A stretch of 32,998 bases of DNA, from positions 1 to 32,998 of the forward strand of contig JANWZE010000071.1 of the NCBI GenBank assembly GCA_025054955.1. Reading direction: 5' to 3'. Shown one piece after another: positions 14,369-22,323 of the stretch; the first letter of the stretch is position 1; each line of letters opens with the position of its first letter. The notes under the pieces were generated by a model, which was given only the letters and a program-made list of their open reading frames with translations, had not been told where the DNA came from and did no database searches. The translations under genes were made by a program, and so were the position numbers. Source of the DNA: Blastocatellia bacterium. GTDB lineage: Bacteria; Acidobacteriota; Blastocatellia; HR10; J050.

Positions 14369-15751
14369 GTGTTCGAGCTGAAGCAGGAACTGGTCGCCGA
14401 TTTGGAAACGCCGGTGTCGGCATTTCTGAAGCTGCGCCCGTTGAATCCGTTGTTTTTGTTGGAGAGCGTCGAAGGTGGCGAGGCGCTGGGCCGCTATTCA
14501 TTCATCGGATTGAACCCGATGCTTCGTCTGGAAATGCAACTTGGTGGAATCATCTGGTGGGAGTTAGGAATTCGCCGGCGAGCTTCGGGTCATCCGTGGG
14601 AACTGTTGCGAGAGACATTGGCTCGATTGAGCAGCCCGCCGACGCGCGCCGACCTGCCTCGTTTCTCCGGCGGGCTCGTCGGCTTTGTCGGTTACGATGC
14701 AGTACGGTTCATGGAACGGCTCCCTGAGACGGCCCGACCGGTCATGCCGTTTCCACTGGCGGCATTTTATTTGCCGGCCGTGATTCTCGCCTTTGATCAT
14801 GTGCGCCGGACGGTGAGCATCATCGGCGCCAAGAGTCAGCTCGGCGTGGATGAAACAGTTGAGCAAGTTCATCGGCTGCTTAGCCGGCCAATCCACGAGT
14901 TGCCGTCTGCGCCCTCAACGCGGCCACGAGCCAATCAGACGGCTGAGCAGTTCGTCGAGCGGGTCATGCGCGCCAAGGAGTATATTGCTGCTGGAGACAT
15001 CTTTCAGGTGGTCCTCTCCATTCGGTTTGAAGGGGAGACACAAGCCCATCCGTTTCAGGTCTACCGGGCGCTGCGCATGATCAATCCGTCTCCGTACATG
15101 TACTATCTGGATTTCGGATCGCACCAGATCGTCGGTTCATCGCCTGAGATGTTGGTCAGACTCGAAAACGGACAGGCGATGGTGCGACCGATTGCCGGCA
15201 CGCGCCCGCGTGGAGCCGATCAGCAGGAGGACGATCAACGTGCGCGCGATTTGTTGGCCGATGAAAAAGAGCGTGCCGAGCATTTGATGTTGGTGGACCT
15301 GGCGCGGAATGATCTTGGACGCGTGGCTCAGCCGGGAACGGTGACCGTTCCTGTGTATGCCTCGGTGGAGCGGTATTCCCACGTCATGCATTTGGTTTCG
15401 AGCGTGGAGTGCCGAGTCGCCCCACAGATAGATATGATTGATTTATTCCAGGCTGTTTTCCCTGCCGGAACGGTGACCGGCGCGCCAAAGATTCGGGCAA
15501 TGCAGATCATCGAAGAATTAGAAGGTGAGCAACGTGGCCCCTATGCCGGCTGTGTTGGCTACTTTGGACTCAATGGCAACATGGATCATGCCATCACGTT
15601 GAGAACCACTTTCTTTGCCGGTGGCCGATACTACATTCAGGCTGGCGCCGGCATCGTGGCTGATTCGGTGCCCCAGCGTGAGTACCACGAGATTCACAGT
15701 AAAGCGCAGGCGATGTTTCGCGCGTTGGAGATGGCGGGAGGCAAATTATGA
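14369..15751 (+). CDS. trpE: Anthranilate synthase component I
   Basis: 460 residues. It converts chorismate plus ammonia (supplied by TrpG) to anthranilate. The N-terminal LLESVEGGEALGRYSFIG contains the LLES motif associated with tryptophan feedback binding. The catalytic half has PIAGTRPRGA, DLARNDLGRVAQPGTV, TVTGAPKIRAMQIIEELEG and YIQAGAGIVADSVPQ. The GTG at 14369 follows TGGAGAGAC; an in-frame start further upstream (14261) would lie inside the leader and terminator and is rejected. It overlaps trpG by four bases (ATGA). First structural gene of the trp operon, under the attenuator. Confidence 0.96.
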   Translation: MFELKQELVADLETPVSAFLKLRPLNPLFLLESVEGGEALGRYSFIGLNPMLRLEMQLGGIIWWELGIRRRASGHPWELLRETLARLSSPPTRADLPRFSGGLVGFVGYDAVRFMERLPETARPVMPFPLAAFYLPAVILAFDHVRRTVSIIGAKSQLGVDETVEQVHRLLSRPIHELPSAPSTRPRANQTAEQFVERVMRAKEYIAAGDIFQVVLSIRFEGETQAHPFQVYRALRMINPSPYMYYLDFGSHQIVGSSPEMLVRLENGQAMVRPIAGTRPRGADQQEDDQRARDLLADEKERAEHLMLVDLARNDLGRVAQPGTVTVPVYASVERYSHVMHLVSSVECRVAPQIDMIDLFQAVFPAGTVTGAPKIRAMQIIEELEGEQRGPYAGCVGYFGLNGNMDHAITLRTTFFAGGRYYIQAGAGIVADSVPQREYHEIHSKAQAMFRALEMAGGKL

Positions 15752-16326
15752 AAGTGTTGCTCATTGATAATTACGATTCGTTTACCTACAACCTCTATCA
15801 GATGCTACGGGTGTTGGGCGCCGATGTAATCGTCCGTCGAAACGACGAGCTGAGCCTCGATCAAGTGGATCGGCTTTCGCCGACGCATCTGGTGATTTCA
15901 CCGGGGCCGGGCCGACCTGAGCAGGCTGGCTTGTCCTGCGCGGTGATCGAAGGCTTTTATAACAAAATTCCTATTCTTGGCGTTTGCTTGGGTCATCAGT
16001 GTGTGGCGCACGTATTTGGCGGACGTGTCCGGCGAGCGCCACGGATGATGCACGGCAAAACGTCGGCGATTCATCATGATGGTCGGAGCATCTTTCGTGG
16101 CGTGACCAACCCATTCAGGGCGACGCGGTATCATTCGCTGATTGTCGAACGGGACGAATTGCCTGATCTTCTGGAGGTCTCAGCTTCAACCGCGGAAGGC
16201 GAGATCATGGGGCTTCGCCTGAAGGCGTTTCCCGTGGAAGGCGTTCAGTTCCATCCAGAATCCATCATGACGCCAGAGGGCGCTAAGCTGATCAGCAATT
16301 TCCTACAACTCGGAGCACAGAGCTGA
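15748..16326 (+). CDS. trpG: Anthranilate synthase component II (glutamine amidotransferase)
   Basis: 192 residues, a stand-alone class I glutamine amidotransferase. It releases ammonia from glutamine for TrpE. Nucleophile region GVCLGHQCVAHVFGG (Cys in CLGHQ), N-terminal LLIDNYDSFTYNL, HGKTS and the His-Glu pair in VQFHPESIMTPEG are all present. No fusion to trpD or trpC. As it appears to be the only copy here, it may also serve as the PabA subunit for folate synthesis, but that is only a common arrangement, not shown. Start overlaps the trpE stop; stop overlaps trpD by one base. Confidence 0.96.
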   Translation: MKVLLIDNYDSFTYNLYQMLRVLGADVIVRRNDELSLDQVDRLSPTHLVISPGPGRPEQAGLSCAVIEGFYNKIPILGVCLGHQCVAHVFGGRVRRAPRMMHGKTSAIHHDGRSIFRGVTNPFRATRYHSLIVERDELPDLLEVSASTAEGEIMGLRLKAFPVEGVQFHPESIMTPEGAKLISNFLQLGAQS

Positions 16327-17369
16327 TGGAAGAAACATTAGAGAGACTTGTGAGTGGCGAGCATCTTTCTCGGCAGGAAGCCAGAGAGATTTTGTTACAA
16401 CTGATCAATGGCGCGATGGCTCCGTCGCAAATCGGCGCCTTGTTGATTGCATTGCGCATGAAGGGTGAGACGCCCGATGAAATCATCGGATTCATTGAGA
16501 TCATGCAGGAGCGGGCTGTCCGAGTTGATCTATCGCTTCGCCCGCTCGTTGATACATGCGGCACTGGCGGCGATCGAAGCGGGAGTTTCAATATCTCGAC
16601 CATGGCCGGATTGGTGGTTGCCGGCGCCGGTCAACCAGTCGTTAAGCATGGAAACCGCGCCGTGTCCAGCCGATGCGGCAGCGCCGATTTTCTGGAGACG
16701 CTCGGCATTCGCGTCGGGCTTGACCCAGACGGCGTTCGACGTTCATTGCACGAAACGGGCTTCGCCTTTCTCATGGCGCCGATGTTTCACCCGGCCACCA
16801 AACAGGTGGCTTCGATCCGACGCGAGTTGAAGGTAGAAACCATCTTTAACAGTCTTGGGCCGTTGACCAATCCGGCATCGCCTGAGTATCAGTTAGTGGG
16901 CGTCTCCAGTCTGGCAAAAGGCCGGAAGATCGCCGAGGTGATGCGCCGGCTCAACCGGCGTCGCGTATTTATTGTGCATAATGAAACGGGCTACGACGAA
17001 ATGACGCCTTGTGGACGCAACGTAGTGCTGGAAGTGGCCGAGGGCCAAGTGCGAGAGTTTGTCATTGAAGCTGCGGATTGTGGCATGCAACCATGCCGAG
17101 CAGACGATCTACGAGGCGGGTCGCCAGAAGAGAATGCGCGTATCGGCATGGCCATTCTCAAAGGCGAGCGAGGGCCGAAACGGGATACTGTGTTGATGAA
17201 TGCCGGCATGGCCTTGTGGGTGGCGGGCCGCGCCGGTGATCTGCGGCAGGGCATCGAGCAGGCAGCCGAGTCACTCGATTCGGGCCGCGCATTCCATGTG
17301 GCCGATTCATTGCGGCGGCTGTTCCCCTACGATGGCGGTGCCCCGCCGATTCGTCTGGCCTGGGATTAG
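16326..17369 (+). CDS. trpD: Anthranilate phosphoribosyltransferase
   Basis: 347 residues. It transfers the phosphoribosyl group of PRPP to anthranilate. Motifs: DTCGTGGDRSGSFNIST (PRPP site), VKHGNRAVSSRCGSADFLE, HPATKQVASIRRELKVETIFN with NSLGPLTNP, and HNETGYDEMTP. The N-terminal helical domain (LSRQEAREILLQLINGAMAP) is complete. The ATG at 16326 shares one base with the trpG TGA. Ten bases separate its stop from trpC, which has its own strong ribosome site. Confidence 0.96.
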   Translation: MEETLERLVSGEHLSRQEAREILLQLINGAMAPSQIGALLIALRMKGETPDEIIGFIEIMQERAVRVDLSLRPLVDTCGTGGDRSGSFNISTMAGLVVAGAGQPVVKHGNRAVSSRCGSADFLETLGIRVGLDPDGVRRSLHETGFAFLMAPMFHPATKQVASIRRELKVETIFNSLGPLTNPASPEYQLVGVSSLAKGRKIAEVMRRLNRRRVFIVHNETGYDEMTPCGRNVVLEVAEGQVREFVIEAADCGMQPCRADDLRGGSPEENARIGMAILKGERGPKRDTVLMNAGMALWVAGRAGDLRQGIEQAAESLDSGRAFHVADSLRRLFPYDGGAPPIRLAWD

Positions 17370-17379
17370 AGGAGGGCGT

Positions 17380-18192
17380 ATGATCCAATCTGTATTGGAG
17401 ACAATCATCTCGGCAAAACAGCAGGCTGTTGAACAAGCGCAGCAACAGAGGCCGCTGCCAGAGCTGATGCGACTGGTTCGGGAGAGTCCGCAGCCGAGAG
17501 ATTTTAAGGCGGCATTGCTCGGCGCGGGGCTTTCGGTCATCGCCGAAATCAAAAAGGCTTCGCCGTCACGAGGTGTCATGGTTGAAAATCTGGATGTCTG
17601 CGACGTGGCGCGGCAGTATGAGGAAGCGGGCGCGGCGGCCATCTCTGTGGTGACGGAAGAGGCATTCTTCGCCGGCCATCTTCAAGACGTGCAAGCGGTC
17701 AAACAAGTCGTCGGGCTGCCGGTGTTGCGCAAAGATTTCATCTTCGACGCCTATCAGGTGTGGGAATCGCGCGCGGCGGGAGCGGACGCAATTCTGCTGA
17801 TTGCCTCATTGTTTGACATGCCGGTGCTGCGAACATTCATTCTGCTCGCGCGCCGCCTGCGCATGGCGACGCTCGTGGAGATTCGCACGAGCGATGACTT
17901 AAAAAAGGCGCTGGATGCCGGCGCTGATCTGGTCGGTGTGAATGCGCGTGATTTGAATCATTTTGTCGTTGATCTGCGCGTGCCGCTTTCCTTAGCGCCG
18001 TTAATCCCGCCGGGAATTGTGAAGGTCGCCGAGAGCGGCATCAAGACAGCAGAAGACCTGCGATCTATTCGACAGGCCAAGTTCGACGCCGTGCTGATTG
18101 GCGAAACATTGATGCGGGCTGAGCATCCCGGTGGCAAATTGCGTGAGCTGATTCATGAGAGTGCGACGCATTCGAGTCGGCAAATTGCGTGA
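17380..18192 (+). CDS. trpC: Indole-3-glycerol-phosphate synthase
   Basis: 270 residues, single-domain (not fused to TrpF). It converts CdRP to indole-3-glycerol phosphate. TIM-barrel motifs: AEIKKASPSRG, VLRKDFIFDAYQVWESRAAGADAILLI, LVEIRTSDDL, LVGVNARDL and VAESGIKTAEDL. The ATG at 17380 follows GGAGGGCGT. The C-terminus is odd: the last 20 or so codons are coded by a 46-bp tandem duplication, and because 46 is not a multiple of three the gene ends in the second copy (...SSRQIA). Without the duplication it would have continued in frame over the trpF start. The catalytic core is unaffected. Confidence 0.95.
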   Translation: MIQSVLETIISAKQQAVEQAQQQRPLPELMRLVRESPQPRDFKAALLGAGLSVIAEIKKASPSRGVMVENLDVCDVARQYEEAGAAAISVVTEEAFFAGHLQDVQAVKQVVGLPVLRKDFIFDAYQVWESRAAGADAILLIASLFDMPVLRTFILLARRLRMATLVEIRTSDDLKKALDAGADLVGVNARDLNHFVVDLRVPLSLAPLIPPGIVKVAESGIKTAEDLRSIRQAKFDAVLIGETLMRAEHPGGKLRELIHESATHSSRQIA

Positions 18193-18224
18193 ACTGATTC
18201 ATGAGCGTGCGACGGATTCGGGTC
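18133..18224. repeat. 46-bp tandem duplication at the trpC/trpF junction
   Basis: Copy 1 is 18133-18178 and copy 2 is 18179-18224, directly adjacent, identical at 42 of 46 positions. Each starts GGCAAATTGCGTGA and ends ATTCG(A/G)GTC. Copy 1 encodes the trpC tail and also contains an ATG whose frame reads MRVRRIRV, a relic of the trpF start. Copy 2 carries the trpC stop and the real trpF start (MSVRRIRV). Confidence 0.92.
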
Positions 18225-18824
18225 AAAGTGTGCGGCATAACCAATGAAGCGGATGCGCGATTGGCAGTCCAGTGTGGCGCCGATGCGATCGGATTCATTT
18301 TCGCGCGCAGTCCACGACAAATCACGATCACGGCTGCTCGTGCTATCGCGCGGCGGTTGCCGCCGTGGATCGCTCGCGTCGGCGTCTTTCAAGATCACAC
18401 GTTGGAGCAAGTGCAGGACGTGCTGGATGAAGTCGGGTTAACACATGCGCAATTGCACGGCTCGGAACCGCCTGAGTACCTCCGCCGATTGAACGGGCGC
18501 GCTGTGAAAGTGTTTCACCTGTCTGACGCGAATCTGCTCCAGGAGATTCGGCGCTACGATTGTCATACGGTGATGCTTGATTTGGCCAAGCATGAGTCAG
18601 GCCATATCATGAGTTTCATCGAGATCGCCCGCGCGGTGGCAGCGCGCTACAACGTCATTTTAGCCGGCGGCTTGACGCCTGAGTGCGTGAAGCGGGTCAT
18701 TGTGCAGGTCAATCCCTACGCAGTGGATGTCGCGCGCGGCGTCGAAGCGTGTCCGGGCAAGAAGGATTGCATCAAGATGGAGCGATTTTTTCAACAAGTC
18801 AGGGAGGCGGAACATGAACTATGA
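18201..18824 (+). CDS. trpF: Phosphoribosylanthranilate isomerase
   Basis: 207 residues. Isomerises PRA to CdRP. Motifs: [12 protein letters not shown] (catalytic Cys), [35 protein letters not shown] (Asp), [12 protein letters not shown] and [15 protein letters not shown]. The ATG at 18201 lies inside copy 2 of the tandem duplication, with no strong ribosome site, and starts 8 bases after the trpC stop. The stop overlaps trpB by 11 bases. Confidence 0.95.
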   Translation: MSVRRIRVKVCGITNEADARLAVQCGADAIGFIFARSPRQITITAARAIARRLPPWIARVGVFQDHTLEQVQDVLDEVGLTHAQLHGSEPPEYLRRLNGRAVKVFHLSDANLLQEIRRYDCHTVMLDLAKHESGHIMSFIEIARAVAARYNVILAGGLTPECVKRVIVQVNPYAVDVARGVEACPGKKDCIKMERFFQQVREAEHEL

Positions 18825-20028
18825 CCAGCCTGATGAGCGTGGCCGATTCGGGCGGTTCGGCGGACAGTACGTTCCAGAGACATTGATGGAGGCGCTGTTT
18901 GAGCTGGATCGCCACTTTCAATCGGCTCGGCATGATGAGCAGTTCAATCGAATGTTTCGACATCATCTCTGCGAGTTTGTTGGTCGGCCGACACCGCTTT
19001 ATTTGGCCGAACGGCTCACGCAGCAACTGGGCGGAGCAAAAATCTACCTGAAGCGGGAAGACCTCTGTCATACCGGCGCGCACAAAATCAATAATTGCGT
19101 CGGGCAAGCGTTGCTGTGTGCGCGCATGGGGAAAAAGCGCATCGTGGCTGAAACCGGCGCCGGTCAGCACGGCGTGGCGACGGCTGCCGTGGCAGCGCGA
19201 TTGGGGCTGGAATGTGTTGTTTATATGGGCGAGGCCGATATGAAGCGGCAGGCACCGAATGTGTTGCGCATGCGGTTGCTGGGCGCTGAGGTCAGACCTG
19301 TCAGCGATGGCCGCCAAACATTGAAAGAAGCTATCAATGCAGCTATCCGTGATTGGGTGACGCACGTCAAGACGACTCATTACTTGCTCGGCTCAGTTGT
19401 TGGGCCGCACCCTTACCCGACGATGGTACGACACTTCCAGTCGGTCATCGGTCAGGAAGCTCGCCAACAAGTGTTAGCCTGCGAAGGCCGACTGCCCACC
19501 GCGCTGGTTGCATGTGTTGGCGGCGGTTCCAATGCGATGGGGTTGTTTTACCCGTTTCTGTCAGATGACTCGGTGAGAATTTATGGCGTCGAGGCCGGCG
19601 GGCGCGGCAATCAGTTGGGCGAGCATGCAGCGACGATCCGATATGGCCGGCCTGGCGTGCTGCATGGCGCTTACTCATACGTGCTGCAAGATCGTTTCGG
19701 TCAGATTGCTGAAACACACTCAGTGTCAGCCGGATTGGATTATCCGGGCGTTGGGCCGGAACATAGTTTTTTGAGCGAGTCAGGGCGCGTCACATACGTC
19801 ACAGTGTCTGACCATGAGGCGCTAGCTGCTTTCGAGCAGTTGTCTCAAATAGAAGGGATCATTCCGGCGCTTGAATCGGCGCATGCGCTTGCCTACCTCA
19901 AAAGACTGATCCCGCACACAGGACGCGATGACGTTGTCATCGTCAATCTTTCCGGGCGCGGAGACAAAGACCTGCAAACAGCCGGCGACGCAATGGAGGC
20001 ACGATGGGACAGGTCGCATGTCGCATGA
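18814..20028 (+). CDS. trpB: Tryptophan synthase beta chain
   Basis: 404 residues, the classical TrpB1 length. A PLP enzyme joining indole and serine. The N-terminus [19 protein letters not shown], the PLP-lysine motif [20 protein letters not shown], the stretch [13 protein letters not shown] and the phosphate loop GGGSNAMG are present. The ATG at 18814 follows GGGAGGCGG in the end of trpF; the longer open frame from 18700 is rejected because it is the wrong phase of trpF. Overlaps trpA by 25 bases, suggesting coupled translation and equal subunit supply. Confidence 0.97.
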   Translation: MNYDQPDERGRFGRFGGQYVPETLMEALFELDRHFQSARHDEQFNRMFRHHLCEFVGRPTPLYLAERLTQQLGGAKIYLKREDLCHTGAHKINNCVGQALLCARMGKKRIVAETGAGQHGVATAAVAARLGLECVVYMGEADMKRQAPNVLRMRLLGAEVRPVSDGRQTLKEAINAAIRDWVTHVKTTHYLLGSVVGPHPYPTMVRHFQSVIGQEARQQVLACEGRLPTALVACVGGGSNAMGLFYPFLSDDSVRIYGVEAGGRGNQLGEHAATIRYGRPGVLHGAYSYVLQDRFGQIAETHSVSAGLDYPGVGPEHSFLSESGRVTYVTVSDHEALAAFEQLSQIEGIIPALESAHALAYLKRLIPHTGRDDVVIVNLSGRGDKDLQTAGDAMEARWDRSHVA

Positions 20029-20792
20029 ATGAGTTAAAGCGGGCAGGCCGGAAAGCGCTGATCCCATTTCTGACCGCCGGTTTTCCCTCACCAGAGATTT
20101 TTCTGCGACTGCTGCGCGCCGTTGATGAGCTGGCTGATCTGATTGAAATCGGCGTGCCGTTTTCTGATCCGCTCGCTGATGGGCCGGTTATTCAACGAGC
20201 GTCGCAAATGGCCTTGCAGCAGGGCATCACCTTAGATTGGATTCTGCAAACGCTGGCCAACACGCAAACGCGCGCGCCGCTCGTGTTGATGAGTTATTTG
20301 AATCCGTTGTTACAATACGTCGCCGGCAATGTGGCGGCTGCGGCTCACCATGCGCAGATTGCCGGTTTGATTGTGCCAGACCTGCCGGTTGAAGAAAGCG
20401 CACCACTGGAAGCGCAGGCCAGAGATCACCAATTGGATATGATCTACTTGGTGGCGCCAACAACAAGCGCGGAGCGCGCCCGCTACATTGCTGAGCGTTC
20501 GCACGGCTTCGTGTATCTGGTCTCGATCACCGGCGTGACAGGCGCTCGCGCGAGTTTCCCTTCGGAGACATTCGAGTTTCTCCATCGCATGCGCCAGGTA
20601 ACCGATCGGCCACTTTGCCTTGGATTCGGGGTTTCGCATCCTCGTCAGGTGGAGCGCATCGCGCCGTATGTGGATGGGGTAATTGTCGGCTCGGGTCTGT
20701 TACACGCGATCATGGATGCGCCTTCGGATCCGATCCGCGCTGCTCAAGATTTTCTGTGGCCGATCAAACGGGCGCTAGAACAAGCAGGCTAG
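20004..20792 (+). CDS. trpA: Tryptophan synthase alpha chain
   Basis: 262 residues. Cleaves indole-3-glycerol phosphate and channels indole to TrpB. Motifs: [58 protein letters not shown] and [13 protein letters not shown]. The ATG at 20004 follows GGAGGCACG; a later in-frame ATG at 20025 (MNELKRAG) is also possible, just before the trpB stop. Last gene of the trp operon; no clear terminator was seen before the convergent thioredoxin gene. Confidence 0.96.
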   Translation: MGQVACRMNELKRAGRKALIPFLTAGFPSPEIFLRLLRAVDELADLIEIGVPFSDPLADGPVIQRASQMALQQGITLDWILQTLANTQTRAPLVLMSYLNPLLQYVAGNVAAAAHHAQIAGLIVPDLPVEESAPLEAQARDHQLDMIYLVAPTTSAERARYIAERSHGFVYLVSITGVTGARASFPSETFEFLHRMRQVTDRPLCLGFGVSHPRQVERIAPYVDGVIVGSGLLHAIMDAPSDPIRAAQDFLWPIKRALEQAG

Positions 20793-20888
20793 TGCGATTT
20801 TCAGTTGCCTTTGACCTCGTGGCCATGCAGCTTGCGGGCTAATGTACGCTGGCAAGCGCGCGCAGGGCAGACTCATTCACAAACCGAG

Positions 20889-21428
20889 CTAGCTCTTTTT
20901 CGCATTCAATGTTTTTTCAATGAGCGCCTCAGTCAGTTGAATGGGGTGGCCGCTGAACCGCAGGATGCCTTCACGGTCAATAAGAAAGGCTCTGGGAATA
21001 CCGCGCACGCCGTAAAGTCTCGCAACCTGGCTATTCCAGTTGCCTTGATCGTAAAGAATCATGAAATCGAAATTGCCGTTTTTCAGAAAACTGGTCGCGC
21101 GTGGCGTCAGTCCTTCGATGTTGATGCCGATGACTTTCAAGCCCTTGGATTGATACCGGCTGTGTAGTTTCTGTACGTGAGGCATGCTCACCCGGCATGG
21201 CCCGCACCACGAAGCCCAGAAATCAAGCAGTACGACTTTGCCGCGAAAATCGCGAAGCGAGTATTGTTTTCCTGTTTTATCAGGCAGTTTGAAATCCGGG
21301 GCCAATTGATTCAGGGCTGGCTGATTGAAGACCTGTAGTGAGTATGTTGGAGTGCTAGAAAAGCAAACCAACGCTCCGCCTAGAACGGCGCATGCAATCA
21401 GTACAAACGCTCGCTCAGTTCGACGCAT
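20889..21428 (-). CDS. TlpA/ResA-like exported thioredoxin
   Basis: 179 residues. A membrane or signal segment covers about 7-29 (AFVLIACAVLGGALVC). The thioredoxin-like domain of the AhpC/TSA-Redoxin type follows: LAPDFKLPDKTGKQYSLRDF, then VVLLDFWASWCGPCRVSMP with redox cysteines at 75 and 78, and GVRGIPRAFLIDREG with the cis-proline. Such proteins reduce disulfides in the periplasm, for example during cytochrome c maturation, which fits the heme proteins nearby only loosely. The ATG at 21428 has AGAGGAG upstream; an earlier start at 21488 would add a poorly hydrophobic extension. Convergent with trpA. Confidence 0.9.
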   Translation of the reverse strand: MRRTERAFVLIACAVLGGALVCFSSTPTYSLQVFNQPALNQLAPDFKLPDKTGKQYSLRDFRGKVVLLDFWASWCGPCRVSMPHVQKLHSRYQSKGLKVIGINIEGLTPRATSFLKNGNFDFMILYDQGNWNSQVARLYGVRGIPRAFLIDREGILRFSGHPIQLTEALIEKTLNAKKS

Positions 21429-21463
21429 ATCGTTATGACTCCTCTGATTCGAATGAAAATTGA

Positions 21464-21492
21464 AGGATAGGCAGAGATGATTATTCAAGCAA
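21464..21492 (-). promoter_or_regulatory. Possible promoter for the thioredoxin gene
   Basis: Minus strand TTGCTT (21492-21487), 17-base spacer, TATCCT (21469-21464). Start predicted near 21457, about 29 bases before the ATG. The rest of 21429-21638 shows nothing else recognisable. Confidence 0.4.
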
Positions 21493-21638
21493 GTGGCAGC
21501 GGAGATTTCAGGCTAGCTTGAGCGACCTCGTCTCAACGACGTGTCCTCGGATGATGTCACGAGATTCATGTTGCAGAAGAGCGTGATAGTCATGCGTGTT
21601 TATAAGCCGCTGGCCGGCATGTTTGGGCAAGAGCCTGG

Positions 21639-22070
21639 TCAAATATCTAAGATCACCTGAGCCTGCCAGCCACGCGCCGTGCGTTCAACCTGAAAACGGT
21701 GGAGCGTAACTGCTTTGACGTCCACGACGAGCTCATGCTTGCTCGGATCAAGCCGCTCGCCATAAACCTGCGCCTCCGCTGTGTGGCGCTCGCCGTCCTG
21801 CCGAATCACCACACGCTGGGCGCGTAGCAGGAGTTGCTCGGCGTCCTTGTAAAAAACAAACTCTTGCAGGAATCGAAACAAGAGGAGGTCTAGCGCATGA
21901 GACTCAACCGAGATAGTGCGGCGCACTTGATCGTGGATGGTGTTGAGGTCGCTCACCATCACATTCATCGTCGCGTCGGCGGCGGCGATGAACAACTCTT
22001 CAAGCGTGTCGCCCCATGCTTCCAATGCCACGTCGGCGGTGGCGATGTCTTCAAGGTAGCGGTATGGCAT
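21639..22070 (-). CDS. Archease
   Basis: 143 residues, the family's usual length. Archease activates the RNA ligase RtcB and allows multiple turnover. The N-terminus YRYLEDIATADVALEAWGDT and the AAADATMNVM segment, the central SHALDLLLFRFLQEFVFYKD, and the C-terminal VKAVTLHRFQVER match the family, including the acidic residues that bind metal. It lies downstream of rtcB on the same strand, 250 bases apart, the gap being filled by a heptamer-repeat element. No ribosome site is obvious. Confidence 0.9.
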   Translation of the reverse strand: MPYRYLEDIATADVALEAWGDTLEELFIAAADATMNVMVSDLNTIHDQVRRTISVESHALDLLLFRFLQEFVFYKDAEQLLLRAQRVVIRQDGERHTAEAQVYGERLDPSKHELVVDVKAVTLHRFQVERTARGWQAQVILDI

Positions 22071-22074
22071 AGGC

Positions 22075-22323
22075 GTGATTCGTGGATCGTGGTCCGTGAT
22101 TCGTGGATCGTGGTGCGTGGATCATGGTCCGTGATCCTTGATTCGTGAGAAATGCCTGCGCTGAGCTGACCACTGTCCATTGACCTCCTGAGCACTGACT
22201 TCTGACTTCTGGCTCCTGACTCCTGACATTTGGCTTCTGGCTTCTGACTTCTGACTTCTGACCACTGACCACTGACCACTGACCACTGATCACCGACCAC
22301 TCCCCACTGACCACTATCCACTA
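22075..22323 (-). repeat. Composite heptamer-repeat element 2, between rtcB and archease
   Basis: Reading on the minus strand: about twenty-two 7-base units (22323-22167, for example GTGGTCA, GAAGTCA and GGAGTCA), then the 29-bp core (22173-22145: GTGGTCAGCTCA, GCGCAG, GCATTTCTCAC), then ten more units (22144-22075, for example GATCCAC and GAATCAC). One unit has eight bases. It begins at the rtcB stop codon and ends 4 bases before the archease ATG, and has the same order and core as the element at 11500-12039. No coding potential is believable within it. Confidence 0.88.

Noticed and set aside
18700-18813. N-terminal extension of trpB
   Set aside because: Reads trpF in a different phase; the ATG at 18814 has a strong ribosome site and the standard TrpB N-terminus.
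18799-19380. 193-residue open frame on the minus strand
   Set aside because: Antisense to trpB; produced by the codon bias of the real gene.
22051-22314. Open frames through the rtcB-archease gap with repeated SGQWSVVSGQ-like peptides
   Set aside because: The 7-base period gives 21-base coding periodicity in every frame, so long open frames are expected by construction.
22075-22323. Heptamer arrays as a CRISPR array
   Set aside because: Units are 7 bases and degenerate, with no spacer of 30-40 bases and no cas genes.
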